A DNA stretch of 64,000 bases from Gordonia sp049847105 (lineage in GTDB: Bacteria; Actinomycetota; Actinomycetes; Mycobacteriales; Mycobacteriaceae). The position numbers were made by a program, and so were the translations under genes. Positions 33,887-42,638 of this stretch are shown piece after piece. Below the pieces are notes generated by a model that saw only the letters and a program-made list of their open reading frames with translations, was not told where the DNA came from and made no database searches. Each line of letters opens with the position of its first letter. The first letter of the stretch is position 1. The stretch spans positions 48,269 to 112,268 of the forward strand of contig NZ_JBNCNS010000008.1 of assembly GCF_049847105.1 (NCBI RefSeq). Direction: 5' to 3'.

Positions 33887-34417
33887 ATGCCGCGACGAGT
33901 GGTGCTGATCCGTGCGATCAACGTGGGCGGGGCGAAGCTCCCGATGGTCGATCTCCGGGCCATGGCAGCCGAACTCGGCGCCACCAAGGTGTCCACCTAC
34001 ATCGCGTCGGGCAACCTGCTCTGTGATCCGCCCGGTGCGACCGACGAATTCGACCGGGCTCTGGAGGCGGCGATCACCGAACGCTTCGGCTATTCGCGTG
34101 AGGTGATCAGCCGGTCCCGCGACGACCTCGCCGCCGCCCTGGAGGCTCATCCGTTCACCGTCGTCGACCCGAAGTATTCGTATGTCTACTGCCTCACCGG
34201 CACACCCGACGCCGCGAAGATCACCGAGTTCGGGAAGCGCGCCTTCGGCGACGACGAGTTCACCGTCATCGGCGACGACCTCCACATCCGATATGACGGC
34301 GGCGCAGGCGTCTCGAAGCTGACCGCGCCCGTCATCGCCAAAGGCCTCGGAGTGCAGGGCACGGGCCGCAACCTCAAGACGGTCCGCAAGCTCATCGAGC
34401 TGGCCGACGAGGACTGA
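33887..34417 (+). CDS. DUF1697 domain protein
   Basis: A 176-residue cytosolic protein of the DUF1697 family, recognised by MPRRVVLIRAINVGG at the start, LGATKVSTYIASGN near residue 32 and GTGRNLKTVRKLIELA at the end. The fold has two ferredoxin-like halves; the function is unknown. GGCGAGGAGAACG precedes the ATG. It may be in one transcript with the polyproline ORF. Confidence 0.9.
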   Translation: MPRRVVLIRAINVGGAKLPMVDLRAMAAELGATKVSTYIASGNLLCDPPGATDEFDRALEAAITERFGYSREVISRSRDDLAAALEAHPFTVVDPKYSYVYCLTGTPDAAKITEFGKRAFGDDEFTVIGDDLHIRYDGGAGVSKLTAPVIAKGLGVQGTGRNLKTVRKLIELADED

Positions 34418-34440
34418 GCCGGCTCGGGCCCGACCACGTG

Positions 34441-35826
34441 TCAGGCTGTCGACGGCGGACGTTCTGGCACAGCGTGTTTCCGCAACATCCGCACCCGCAG
34501 CGCATCATAGATGGGCTGCGAGCGCAGCAACGAGGCGACGACCACCGCCATCGCTCCCGACATCAGCATCGGGATCGTGACGGTGGTGACCGCAGTCATC
34601 TCGATGACGAGCACGAGTCCGGTGAACGGCGCCCGCACGATCGATGCGAACAGTGTGGACATGCCGACCAGCGCGAACGCGACGGTCAGATCCGTGTTCA
34701 GTCCCGGCACCACGACCTCTGTCACGCGACCCGCGATGAGCCCCATCAGGGCTCCGAGCGCCAGAATCGGCGCGAAGATGCCGCCGGGAGTGCCTGCCGC
34801 GTACGACACCGGGCCCGCGACGAAGCGCACCGCGACATACAGGATCACGACGGGCAGCGCGAAACGCTGTCCCGCCAGGATGAGATCGGCGAGCCCGTCG
34901 CCACCGCCGACCACCACCGGCTCGGCAAAGAGCAGCGCGCCGACGGCGGCACCGATGAGTCCGGCCTTGACGATCGCGGGTACGCGGCGGACCCTGTCGA
35001 ATCCGTCGAGGCACACCAGGATCAGCTTGTTGTAGACCACACCGAGCAACCCCACGACGAGGCCGAAGACGGCGAAGATCGGCAGGGTCGTCAACGACGG
35101 CGTCTCGACCGATCCGACATGCGTGAAGTCCGGCTCGTTACCGAGGACCAGCCGACTGGCACCGACACCGATGGCGACCGCGACCATCGTCACGATCGCC
35201 TCGCGCAGCCGGAATGTCTTGGTGACCTCCTCGAAGATGAAGAACACCGCGCTGATCGGGGCATTGAAGGCGACCGCGAGTCCGGTACCCGACAGCACTG
35301 TCTGCAGCAGCCGGATCTCGTCCTGCGCACGGTGTGCGAGCCGTCCGGCAGCGGCACCGATCGCAGCCGCCATGTGCACCGTGGGGCCTTCACGGCCGAG
35401 GACCATCCCGGCCAGGCCGACCGAGAGCAGCCCGCCGACGAACCGGGCCGGGACCACCGACAGCGGCGGCGGGTCGGATTCCCCGCGGTCGACGGCCTCC
35501 ACGTGCTGGATGCCGCTCCCCGCGGAGAGCGGCTGCCATCGGGCGATCGCCGCCGCTCCTGCCGCCGCGACGGCCGACACCGCGATCGGGATCAGCCACC
35601 CCCACCCCGAATGCCCGTGCGCCCAATCGACCATGTCGCCACGCCACTGCTCGGTGTGTTCGAGGAGCCACCGGAAGGCACCGCCCACGAATCCGGCGAG
35701 GGCGCCGGCGATCGCGGCGAGCACGAGGATGACCCAGAGCGTGCGGCCGGTGAGGATGTCCTCGGTGACTCCGGCGTGGGCTGACGGCTCGTGGTCGGGA
35801 TCGCCCACATCGCGCTGTGCCGTCAT
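34441..35826 (-). CDS. ClC-family chloride channel or proton/chloride antiporter
   Basis: A 461-residue membrane protein of the CLC family. The selectivity motifs are seen: GSGIQ near residue 105 (first anion site), GREGPTVH near 145 with the gating Glu, and FEEVTKTF near 202, in which the Glu that carries internal protons in antiporters is present. GGIFAPILALG near 352 supplies the third anion-site loop. The Glu pair suggests a proton-coupled exchanger rather than a channel. No CBS domain follows, so it is short. The stop of the upstream gene overlaps its start (ATGA). Confidence 0.93.
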   Translation of the reverse strand: MTAQRDVGDPDHEPSAHAGVTEDILTGRTLWVILVLAAIAGALAGFVGGAFRWLLEHTEQWRGDMVDWAHGHSGWGWLIPIAVSAVAAAGAAAIARWQPLSAGSGIQHVEAVDRGESDPPPLSVVPARFVGGLLSVGLAGMVLGREGPTVHMAAAIGAAAGRLAHRAQDEIRLLQTVLSGTGLAVAFNAPISAVFFIFEEVTKTFRLREAIVTMVAVAIGVGASRLVLGNEPDFTHVGSVETPSLTTLPIFAVFGLVVGLLGVVYNKLILVCLDGFDRVRRVPAIVKAGLIGAAVGALLFAEPVVVGGGDGLADLILAGQRFALPVVILYVAVRFVAGPVSYAAGTPGGIFAPILALGALMGLIAGRVTEVVVPGLNTDLTVAFALVGMSTLFASIVRAPFTGLVLVIEMTAVTTVTIPMLMSGAMAVVVASLLRSQPIYDALRVRMLRKHAVPERPPSTA

Positions 35827-36311
35827 GCGTCGACGAGGGCCGACGTCACCTTCTCCAGGTCGGCGAGCTGAGTCTCCTTCGGCGCCTCCCAGAGCTTCCG
35901 AGGGAGTTCTTCGAGTACCAGGATGGCCGATTCGGCGGCCTCCAGCCTCGCCGACCGATCCTCTTCATCGACCACCTCCGCGGTCGCGATCAGCTTGTCG
36001 TCGAGGTCGAACACGGCGTCGTCGAGGCGGTCCCGCGCCGCGACGAGGCTCTGGTCATGCGGTATCGCCGGATTGGCGTGCACATCGGCGATCGCATACC
36101 GCACGCGTTGATGCAACAGAGCTTCCTTGGAGGTCGCCGACGTCCAAGCGACGGGTGCCCGTCCGGGCTTGCCCGGGATCAGATCGGTCGAGCGAGCGAA
36201 CTTCTTGACCCGTTTGTCCGAATCCCAGGCGAACCATGCCGCGCCACCCAGGATGAACAGTGCCACCACGATGGTGACCACGATGACCAGGATGGCGATC
36301 ACGCCGTTCAC
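35823..36311 (-). CDS. Membrane-anchored helical hypothetical protein, paired with ClC
   Basis: A 162-residue protein with an N-terminal helix (residues 4-30, IAILVIVVTIVVALFILGGAAWFAW), a basic DKRVKKFARS stretch and a helical cytosolic part. I see no named family. It starts after a 63-base gap from the preceding gene and its stop overlaps the ClC start by four bases, so the two are very likely co-translated. A role as accessory subunit of the transporter is only inference. Confidence 0.8.
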   Translation of the reverse strand: MNGVIAILVIVVTIVVALFILGGAAWFAWDSDKRVKKFARSTDLIPGKPGRAPVAWTSATSKEALLHQRVRYAIADVHANPAIPHDQSLVAARDRLDDAVFDLDDKLIATAEVVDEEDRSARLEAAESAILVLEELPRKLWEAPKETQLADLEKVTSALVDA

Positions 36312-36373
36312 CTCGTCTCTGCGATCGTCGGCTCAGCCATGTGTCGACCTTAGCCGCCGGTCCTCGGACGACT

Positions 36374-36910
36374 TCAGCGGCGCGGCACCTGGCAGTACCG
36401 CTGGACCGGCAGCCACGGACCGAGCGATCCGAAGTCCGGCAAAGTGCTACTGGTGGTCAGGTAGCGGTTCTGGATGGCCAGCTTCGCACCGAGGAATCCG
36501 CCTCGCAGTCCCCAGAATTCGACGACATGGGCGATTTCCAGGCGCGCGCGCCGGTCACCGGTCCACACGCTCGCTCCGCGGAACTGCACCGGCTTGCTCG
36601 GCAGGAGTTGCTGCCAGCCCGACCAGGTGGCGCCCGCCATCGGCACCGCCCGCCCGTTGATCAGGCGAATCGCACGGGTGCGGATGTTGGCACCGGGACT
36701 CCGATCGGGAGAGAGGACGGTGAAGGACGCGTCACGTGCGGTGAGTCCGTTCGGTGAGACGCGACAGTCGGCCTGTTTGGCCAACAACACCTGTCCGGTT
36801 TGACCGCGCTTGACATCGATCTGGGCGTTGGCGACAGATCCCGCTGCGAGCACTGTCGCGAGCAGAACACCGAGGGTGATCAGCATGGCACGGCATCGAG
36901 AGTTGCTCAT
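36374..36910 (-). CDS. Secreted hypothetical protein
   Basis: A 178-residue exported protein. From the ATG at 36910 (GAGGAGGCGAATC upstream) it has an Arg-containing start, a hydrophobic core (AMLITLGVLLATVLAAG) and a VANAQ cleavage site near residue 30. The mature part is of about 148 residues with Cys near 48 and 172, and repeats of the type RGASVWTGDRRARLEI. I recognise no named family. No lipobox is present. It lies alone between a membrane protein and the MarR gene. Confidence 0.78.
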   Translation of the reverse strand: MSNSRCRAMLITLGVLLATVLAAGSVANAQIDVKRGQTGQVLLAKQADCRVSPNGLTARDASFTVLSPDRSPGANIRTRAIRLINGRAVPMAGATWSGWQQLLPSKPVQFRGASVWTGDRRARLEIAHVVEFWGLRGGFLGAKLAIQNRYLTTSSTLPDFGSLGPWLPVQRYCQVPRR

Positions 36911-37008
36911 GATTCGCCTCCTCGCGGCGATCGACGACAACTACTTCGACGCTAACACCGTCGGGCCCACCGCGTGACCTGTCTCGACGACCGTCCGGCG
37001 GCCTCGAT

Positions 37009-37476
37009 TCACGGCCCTTCCGACTCGGCACGGAGAGCTGCGACGTTCACCCGGGTGAGGACCGCATGCAGTTCCTCGAGGTCGGCCATGTCGACGCCGA
37101 GCGCGGAGACCACGGCCGGCGGGATGTCGAGCGCCTTGGTGCGCAGCTCGCGGCCGGCGCCGGTCAGTGCGACGTCGACATTGCGCTCGTCGTCGTCGCG
37201 ACGCTGCCGGATCACCAGCCCGGACCCTTCGAGCCGCTTCAGCAAGGGCGACAAGGTCGCCGAATCCAGTTGCAGCACATGCCCGATGTCTTTGACGGCC
37301 CGTGGCGACGTCTCCCAGAGGGCCAACATCACGAGGTACTGAGGGTGGGTGAGACCGAGTGGTTCGAGCAGTCGGCGGTAGATCTTGAGGACCGAGCGAT
37401 TGGCGACGGCGAGGGCGAAGCAGACCTGACGTTCGAGGAGCAGTTGATTCTCGTCGACCATCGCCCTGTCGGCCAT
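37009..37476 (-). CDS. MarR-family transcriptional regulator (OhrR-like)
   Basis: A 155-residue winged helix protein. The N-terminal VCFALAVANRSVLKIYRRLLEPLGLTHPQYLVMLALWE is the OhrR-type dimer helix; the single cysteine in the RQVCFAL segment (residue 17) is at the place of the peroxide-sensing Cys of OhrR. Wing residues RQRRDDDERNVDVALTGAG follow. OhrR controls organic hydroperoxide resistance genes, but no ohr gene is in the window, so its target is not seen here. ATG 37476 is preceded by GAGAGGTGAGGCGA; an ATG at 37485 is possible. Confidence 0.88.
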   Translation of the reverse strand: MADRAMVDENQLLLERQVCFALAVANRSVLKIYRRLLEPLGLTHPQYLVMLALWETSPRAVKDIGHVLQLDSATLSPLLKRLEGSGLVIRQRRDDDERNVDVALTGAGRELRTKALDIPPAVVSALGVDMADLEELHAVLTRVNVAALRAESEGP

Positions 37477-37551
37477 TCGCCTCACCTCTCGACTGCACGT
37501 GCTCAGCCGAGTCTAGCAATTCGGTCGTGCGCGATCAGTTCGTGCGTCGCG

Positions 37552-37920
37552 TCAACTGGTCGGCGTCTGGAACTCGGGCTGGTCGATGATCCGCACCCAC
37601 GAGCCGTCGTCCTGTCGTGCGACAACCTGCGCACGCGCACCCGCACCATCCCGCGGCGGAGTCGACGTCAAAGCCAGGTCGTCGCCGAAATACAGCGTCG
37701 GCAGGGGCGCTTCCGGGACGAATGTCGGATTGTGGGCCAGCACCGAGGCCCACAGCTCGCGGATGGCCGCGCGACCACGCGTGACCTCGCCCGGTGGGTA
37801 GGCCATCACGGCATCCGGGTGGTAAAGCGACGCCACGCCGTCCGCCTCACCGGCGTTCGAGAACTCGACGAACAGTCGAGTGATGTCCTCCGGGGTGGCG
37901 GCCCTGTCGGTGAAAGTCAT
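37552..37920 (-). CDS. SnoaL/NTF2-like protein
   Basis: A 122-residue small alpha+beta barrel protein of the nuclear transport factor 2 superfamily (polyketide-cyclase/ketosteroid-isomerase fold). The ATPEDITRLFVEFSNAGEADGVASLYHPDAVM start is typical, with Asp residues in the barrel mouth. AGGAGGAGACA precedes the ATG. It diverges from the LysR gene, and a LysR-box-like dyad lies in the gap, so it is probably the LysR target. Substrate or binding partner unknown. Confidence 0.85.
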   Translation of the reverse strand: MTFTDRAATPEDITRLFVEFSNAGEADGVASLYHPDAVMAYPPGEVTRGRAAIRELWASVLAHNPTFVPEAPLPTLYFGDDLALTSTPPRDGAGARAQVVARQDDGSWVRIIDQPEFQTPTS

Positions 37921-37978
37921 TGTCTCCTCCTGGACTCGGGTGGTTCTGCTTCCACCATCGCGCGAACCCGATGAGAAG

Positions 37979-37996
37979 TACAACTGATTCTTTGTA
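37979..37996. promoter_or_regulatory. Candidate LysR box between SnoaL-like and LysR genes
   Basis: TACAACTGATTCTTTGTA is a dyad of 5-base arms (TACAA/TTGTA) around eight bases, and fits the T-N11-A LysR pattern. It lies in the 97-base gap of the divergent pair, about 60 bases before the SnoaL start and 20 before the LysR start. Confidence 0.65.
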
Positions 37997-38017
37997 TCGG
38001 GACTATCATTCTTGGTT

Positions 38018-38905
38018 ATGGAACTGCGCCAGCTCGAGTACTTCGTCGCGGTCGCGACCGAGTCGGGATTCACCACCGCGGCGGCGCGCGTGCGCACCAC
38101 CCAGCCGAACATCAGCGCCCAGATCCGCGGGCTCGAACGTGAACTGGGCGCCGAGTTGTTCGATCGGTCGGGACGTCGGGTGACCCTCACCGGCGCAGGC
38201 CGCGCGGCCCTGCCTGCCGCCCGCGACGCGCTGGCCGCGGCCGAGTCGGTACGGCAGGCGGTGGCCGACGTGAACCAGGTGGTGCGCGGCCACCTCTCGG
38301 TCGGGATGGTCGACGGATGCACGGTCCGACCACTGTTCACCACGCTCGGGCTCTTCCGCGATCGCCACCCGGGAGTGGGACTGTCGCTCACCGAGGGCGC
38401 CTCGGACGGGCTGGTCGCGCAGGTACTGCGCGGCGAGCTCGACGTAGCGCTGGTCGGCTATGCCGGCGACCTCCCCGACGGTGTCGACGAACTGTCGGTG
38501 GTGCGCGAACGTGTGGTGGCGGCGCTACCCCGCGATCATCCGCTCTGTTCGAAAAAGGTGCTGTCCCTTGGTGATCTACGCGGTCACCCATTGGTGGGGC
38601 TGCCGCGCGGCGCCGGCATCCGGACCGCGTTCGACCGGGGGGCCGGCGACCTCCGGACCGCCTTGGCGGCGTCGTCGCCGGATGCCGTCGTCGAACTCGT
38701 CAGAAGCGGGTTGGGCATCGGGGTGCTGAGCGAGTCCATCGTCGCCGACCGCGCCGACGTCGTGGTCGGGCGCCCGATCCGCGGGGTGGACGACCCGGCC
38801 TCGCTGGGGTTCGTGTGGCGCACGCCCGCCGGGCCCGCGGTGCACGCCTTTCTCGACCTGGCCCGCCGGGAGTTCGGGTCGGGCGCCGATCAGGCCGTGT
38901 CCTGA
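38018..38905 (+). CDS. LysR-family transcriptional regulator
   Basis: A 295-residue regulator. The helix-turn-helix (MELRQLEYFVAVATESGFTTAAARVRTTQPNIS, residues 1-33) and the linker helix lead to a type 2 periplasmic-binding-like effector domain (about residues 90-290). The message may be leaderless, since ATCATT lies near the start, but no strong site is seen. It diverges from the SnoaL-like gene, the usual arrangement of LysR proteins and their target. The C-terminal 16 bases overlap the convergent membrane-protein gene. Confidence 0.9.
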   Translation: MELRQLEYFVAVATESGFTTAAARVRTTQPNISAQIRGLERELGAELFDRSGRRVTLTGAGRAALPAARDALAAAESVRQAVADVNQVVRGHLSVGMVDGCTVRPLFTTLGLFRDRHPGVGLSLTEGASDGLVAQVLRGELDVALVGYAGDLPDGVDELSVVRERVVAALPRDHPLCSKKVLSLGDLRGHPLVGLPRGAGIRTAFDRGAGDLRTALAASSPDAVVELVRSGLGIGVLSESIVADRADVVVGRPIRGVDDPASLGFVWRTPAGPAVHAFLDLARREFGSGADQAVS

Positions 38906-39693
38906 ACCGTGCCCGGGGTGCTCTGATCTCGACCCGCAGCGCCCGGATCTCCGCCGGCACCGCCCGGATCCTGGTCGGTCGGCCGGCCCGCGACGAGGTC
39001 CTCCACGTCGAGTCCCCATGAGCCATACCGGGCGTCGAATGTCGTCGCACGCGCGGTCGCCTTGGCCAGCTTCGTCGTCGAGTAGCGTCTGCGTGCCCAT
39101 CGCGACCGAGGTCGCGCCAGGCGAATCGCACCCATCCACGCCACCGGTGCGATGAAGGCTCCGATGGCCGCCGTCGAGTACTTGCCTTTCGCGACGCACA
39201 GGAGCAGGCAGCCGATGGTGATCGGCAGGTTCACCGACAACACGAGGGGGCCGATCGAGACCTTGTCGTCGTCATCGGACTGCAGCGGGTTCACCCCGAG
39301 TACCGACAAACCCAGTGCCGCGATGGTGAGACACACAACCTGGACCGAGAGCTGCCCCTCGCGCGCCCAGTAGACGTCCTGCATGTGCAGGATGAGCGCG
39401 AACTCGTCGAGCACCAGCGACGTCCCGACGCCGATCAGTACGGCACTGATCTCGGCACCCGGCGAGGACCCGTCGACCGCCACCGAGACGAACGCGCCGC
39501 CCACGGTCAGGATGATGCCGGGCACCGCGTGGTGGATGTGGACCCCGCCCCGCACGTTGTTCTTGAACGGACCTCGACCGGCCCGGATGAGCCGGGTGAT
39601 GAGACGCGTGACGAGGAAGGTGACCACGAACGACAGGAAGAGCAGGAACAGCGGCAGCCCCGCCCCGGTGATGTCTGCCGTGTCGAAATGCAT
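38890..39693 (-). CDS. Integral membrane protein, conserved in actinobacteria
   Basis: A 267-residue protein with about seven hydrophobic helices between residues 10 and 190 and a charged C-terminal tail of about 75 residues. The GGVHIHHAVPGI segment near 50 and the DEFALILHMQDVYW stretch near 100 are striking and conserved-looking (His and Asp in or near membrane helices), suggesting metal or proton handling, but I recognise no characterised family. The stop overlaps the end of the LysR gene by 16 bases on the other strand. Confidence 0.85.
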   Translation of the reverse strand: MHFDTADITGAGLPLFLLFLSFVVTFLVTRLITRLIRAGRGPFKNNVRGGVHIHHAVPGIILTVGGAFVSVAVDGSSPGAEISAVLIGVGTSLVLDEFALILHMQDVYWAREGQLSVQVVCLTIAALGLSVLGVNPLQSDDDDKVSIGPLVLSVNLPITIGCLLLCVAKGKYSTAAIGAFIAPVAWMGAIRLARPRSRWARRRYSTTKLAKATARATTFDARYGSWGLDVEDLVAGRPTDQDPGGAGGDPGAAGRDQSTPGTVQDTA

Positions 39694-39715
39694 CGCGATG
39701 CGGGGCGTGCGTGGG

Positions 39716-40138
39716 TCAGGACTTCGGCGCGACGAGGCCGGTGCGTCGTTGTTCGATGATCAGGCAGCGGTCCTCGACGTAGAGCAACCCGGCATCGTCG
39801 GCGATCGCACGGGCCTCCTCGGATGCGATGCCCAGCTGTAGCCACAACGCGGTCGCGCCTGCCGCGACCGCCTGCAGCGCAACCTCCGCGGCATCCTCGG
39901 ACGGACGGAACACGTCCACCAGGCCGACCTCCTCGGGGACCTCGGCCAAGGTGCGATAGACCTTCTGGCCCACGATCTCATCGGCATGCGGATTCACCGG
40001 GATGATCCGCCATCCGTGCTCCGCCATGTACGCGGGAACCTCGTTGGCGGCCTTCGACGGATTGGCGCTCGCACCGACGACGGTGATGGTGTCGTAGGTA
40101 CGCAGGATCTGTTCGACGACCTCATCGGTTGTGCTCAT
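39716..40138 (-). CDS. CoA-binding domain protein
   Basis: A 140-residue Rossmann-fold protein of the CoA-binding family (as in the N-terminal part of succinyl-CoA synthetase alpha). GASANPSKAANEVPAYM near residue 22 and IIPVNPHADEI near 45 mark the nucleotide site, and WLQLGIASEE near 98 the third motif. Stand-alone copies (YccU-like) have no known activity. It lies 22 bases upstream of the membrane protein gene on the same strand. Confidence 0.9.
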   Translation of the reverse strand: MSTTDEVVEQILRTYDTITVVGASANPSKAANEVPAYMAEHGWRIIPVNPHADEIVGQKVYRTLAEVPEEVGLVDVFRPSEDAAEVALQAVAAGATALWLQLGIASEEARAIADDAGLLYVEDRCLIIEQRRTGLVAPKS

Positions 40139-40267
40139 GGGTCGAGTCTAGGAGTCACACCTCACGCCGAGGGGGTAACCGCAGTTCTCCGGTCCGCCTC
40201 GAGATCCCGACCGCCACGAACGGCGTGTTTCGAGCGTCGCCCTCTGCGGACAAATATTCTCGTTCCC

Positions 40268-40939
40268 GTGGCCGATACGCACGACAGTCCCGGCGAGCCC
40301 GCGGACATACGCCCCGACAACGAGCGCGTCATCCGCTGGCGCGAGACCGTGGCCGTCGTGGTCCTCTCGGTCACGGCGATCCTCACGGCGTGGAGCGGGT
40401 TCGAGGCGAGCAAATGGGGTGGCGCGATGTCGATCTCGTTCTCCCAGGCGTCGTCCGCGCGTATCGAGGCTGCGCGCGACGCCGGTGCGGTGAACGCGGC
40501 CAAGCAGATCGACCTCTCCTCGTTCAGCCTGTATGTCCAGGCCGTCGCGGAGAAGGACGTGGCGCTCGAGAAGTTCGTCGAAGAGCGCTTCACCGACCGC
40601 TTCCGCCCCGCGTTCGACGAATGGCTGGCGGCGAAACCGCTGCAGAATCCGAACGCGCCGAAGACCCCGTTCGAACTCGCATCGTATGTGCCACCCGGCC
40701 AACGAGAAGCGGCCGCGGCAGATGCGCGCGCCGACCGGTTGTTCCAGGTGGCGCTGCGCAACAACCAGCGCGGCGACAACTACACGATTCTCACCGTCCT
40801 CTTCGCTCTCGTCTTGTTCTTCGCGGCGTTCTCCGGCCGCTTCGAGACCCACCGGCTCAGCTGGGCCATGCTGATCGGTGCCGTGGTGTTGCTGATCGTC
40901 GGGATCTGCTTTCTCGCGGCCTTCCCCAAGCTCGTCTGA
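40268..40939 (+). CDS. DUF4337-like membrane protein
   Basis: A 223-residue protein with one helix near residues 26-42 (TVAVVVLSVTAILTAW), a long helical extracytoplasmic or cytoplasmic loop and two further helices near 175-220. The shape resembles DUF4337 proteins. TATTCT lies about seven bases before the GTG at 40268, consistent with a leaderless start; a longer in-frame start lacks family support. No function is known. It is followed after 69 bases by the TauE-family gene. Confidence 0.8.
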   Translation: MADTHDSPGEPADIRPDNERVIRWRETVAVVVLSVTAILTAWSGFEASKWGGAMSISFSQASSARIEAARDAGAVNAAKQIDLSSFSLYVQAVAEKDVALEKFVEERFTDRFRPAFDEWLAAKPLQNPNAPKTPFELASYVPPGQREAAAADARADRLFQVALRNNQRGDNYTILTVLFALVLFFAAFSGRFETHRLSWAMLIGAVVLLIVGICFLAAFPKLV

Positions 40940-41008
40940 CATCGCGCGAAACGAGATAGCCGCACCCCGCCCTTCCGCCCTCGATGACCTCCGTGCACTC
41001 TCGACAGA

Positions 41009-41791
41009 ATGACGACCTGGGAACTGCTCGCCGTGCTCGTGGCAGGCGTCGGAGCGGGAGCCATCAACGCCGTGGTCGGCAGTGGCACTCTCATCACCTT
41101 CCCCACCCTTGTCGCGTTCGGGGTGCCGCCGGTGAGTGCGACGATGTCGAACGCGATCGGTCTGGTCGCGGGTGGGGTGTCGGGCACCTGGGGATATCGA
41201 CGCGAGTTGTCGGGCCAATGGCCGCAGTTGCGCTGGCAGATACCCGCGTCCTTCTGCGGGGCCATTCTCGGTTGCTGGCTACTGCTGCATCTGCCCGAGA
41301 CCGTCTTCGAGGCGGTCGTGCCGGTGCTGTTGGTCGCCGCGCTGTTCCTGGTGGTCGCGCAGCCGCGAATCCAGAAGTGGGTCGGGCATCGTTCGATGGG
41401 CCCGGATCACCCGACCGTGAGCCTCACCGGTCCCCGGATCGCCGTGATGGTGACCGCCACGTTTGCCGTCGGCGTCTATGGCGGGTATTTCACTGCTGCG
41501 CAGGGCATCCTGCTGGTGGGCGCACTCGGCGTGATCGTCCCCGACGACCTGCAGCGGATGAACGCCGCGAAAAACCTTCTCTCGCTGGTGGTCAACGTGG
41601 TGGCCGCGGTCACCTACACCCTGGTGGCCTTCGACCGGATCGACTGGGCCGTCGCCGGGCTGATCGCGATCGGATCACTGTTCGGCGGCGTCCTCGGCGC
41701 GCGTTACGGGCGACGACTGTCGCCGACCGCACTGCGCGCGGTGATCGTCGTGGTCGGTCTCATCGGGTTGTGGCGGTTGCTGACGACCTGA
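41009..41791 (+). CDS. TauE/SafE-family membrane transporter
   Basis: A 260-residue membrane protein with about eight helices, of the TauE/SafE (DUF81) family, whose members export sulfite, sulfoacetate or other anions. AGVGAGAINAVVGSGTLITFPTL near residue 10-32 is the N-terminal repeat, and AVGVYGGYFTAAQGILL near 152 the second repeat. The family is defined by these two four-helix halves. Substrate unknown. Confidence 0.9.
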   Translation: MTTWELLAVLVAGVGAGAINAVVGSGTLITFPTLVAFGVPPVSATMSNAIGLVAGGVSGTWGYRRELSGQWPQLRWQIPASFCGAILGCWLLLHLPETVFEAVVPVLLVAALFLVVAQPRIQKWVGHRSMGPDHPTVSLTGPRIAVMVTATFAVGVYGGYFTAAQGILLVGALGVIVPDDLQRMNAAKNLLSLVVNVVAAVTYTLVAFDRIDWAVAGLIAIGSLFGGVLGARYGRRLSPTALRAVIVVVGLIGLWRLLTT

Positions 41792-42293
41792 TCGTCGCGG
41801 GCTCACCGGGCGCGTTGAGTAGGTCGCCAGGAACGCCCGTGCCCACCCCATCCTGCTGGTTGAGTAGCCCGCGAGGAACGAGCGTGCGTATCGAAACCAA
41901 GCCTCCACAAACGCTGGTCAGCCGATCTTGTCGGTGCCCCCCGATATGGTTGTTTCCAGTTGATGGTGATGCGGGCTTTTCGTTTCCTATGACGGGCAGA
42001 TGTTGTTGGTGTCCTGTCGGTTTCGATCTGCGAAGGCCCCTGCTGTCGTGTTCACATGTGCTGATCCCGCTGCCGCTGATGCGGCCATCTCGTCGGCGTC
42101 ATCGACCGACGTCGCCGCGGCCGCACGCGATCATCTACGCACGAGCCGCCAACACGAAGCCCGATCACTACTGAGCGCCTACCGACTGGGCCAATCGGTC
42201 TATGACGACATGCTGGTCTCGCTGTCGACCACCCAACAGATGACCGTGCGCAGGGCCGCCGACAAAGCCGCCGTCGGCGAGATCTCACTGCAG
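41792..42293. other. Repeat- and remnant-rich intergenic region, about 500 bases
   Basis: Between the TauE-family gene and the next minus-strand gene lie a partial REP-like copy (about 41813-41850), a full 41-bp copy (41858-41898), and a remnant of a DUF222/HNH-type gene (42000-42309). There is no intact gene. The sequence between, 41899-41999, shows nothing I can name. Confidence 0.6.
41858..41898. repeat. 41-bp REP-like dispersed repeat, second copy
   Basis: Begins GGTTGAGTAGCCCGCGAGG and ends GTATCGAAACC, matching the copy at 26990-27030 in length, end sequences and layout. A worn copy just upstream starts with GTTGAGTAGGTCGCC. Confidence 0.75.
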
Positions 42294-42309
42294 CTATCGA
42301 TGCGTCGAC
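42000..42309 (+). pseudogene. Possible N-terminal remnant of a DUF222/HNH endonuclease (13E12-type) gene
   Basis: An open frame reads ARDHLRTSRQHEARSLLSAY, then RLGQSVYDDMLVSLS and AADKAAVGEISLQLSM. The AADKAAVGEISL part resembles the helical start of DUF222 proteins with a C-terminal HNH nuclease, a multicopy family in this group of bacteria. The likeness ends near 42300, where sequence of the next, opposite gene begins; the HNH part is missing. Truncated by deletion or rearrangement, probably not functional. Confidence 0.4.
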
Positions 42310-42638
42310 GGGGCGCGCCCCAACAGCGACCACCAGTACTCCTCGGGGATCTCCTCACCCGCACGGAGCACCCTCGCGAGTCCGATTGCCATGAAGATCC
42401 CGAGAACCCCGAGCCACAAGCCGGACAGCGAGATCAGCGTCCACGCGATCGCGACCGCGAACGACCAGGGAGCCAGAATCAGCAGAATCGGCGCGAAGAA
42501 GAACCCGACCGCCACGAACCAGTACGAGCCCCAGCGGTCGCAACGCATGACGATCGTCAGCCAGCGTGGGCTCGATGCTGTCGGTGCGGCGGTGGGAACC
42601 GGGACAGGATGCCGGACAGGATGAGTGTGCGATGTCAT
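42294..42638 (-). CDS. Small membrane protein with two helices
   Basis: A 114-residue protein starting at ATG 42638 (GGAGGTCCGC upstream). Residues 1-25 are His/Pro-rich, then two hydrophobic helices (about 40-58, YWFVAVGFFFAPILLILAPW, and 62-90), and an acidic end with EEIPEEYWWSLLGRA. I recognise no family. Its 3' end runs into the remnant at 42000-42309. Confidence 0.7.
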   Translation of the reverse strand: MTSHTHPVRHPVPVPTAAPTASSPRWLTIVMRCDRWGSYWFVAVGFFFAPILLILAPWSFAVAIAWTLISLSGLWLGVLGIFMAIGLARVLRAGEEIPEEYWWSLLGRAPSTHR

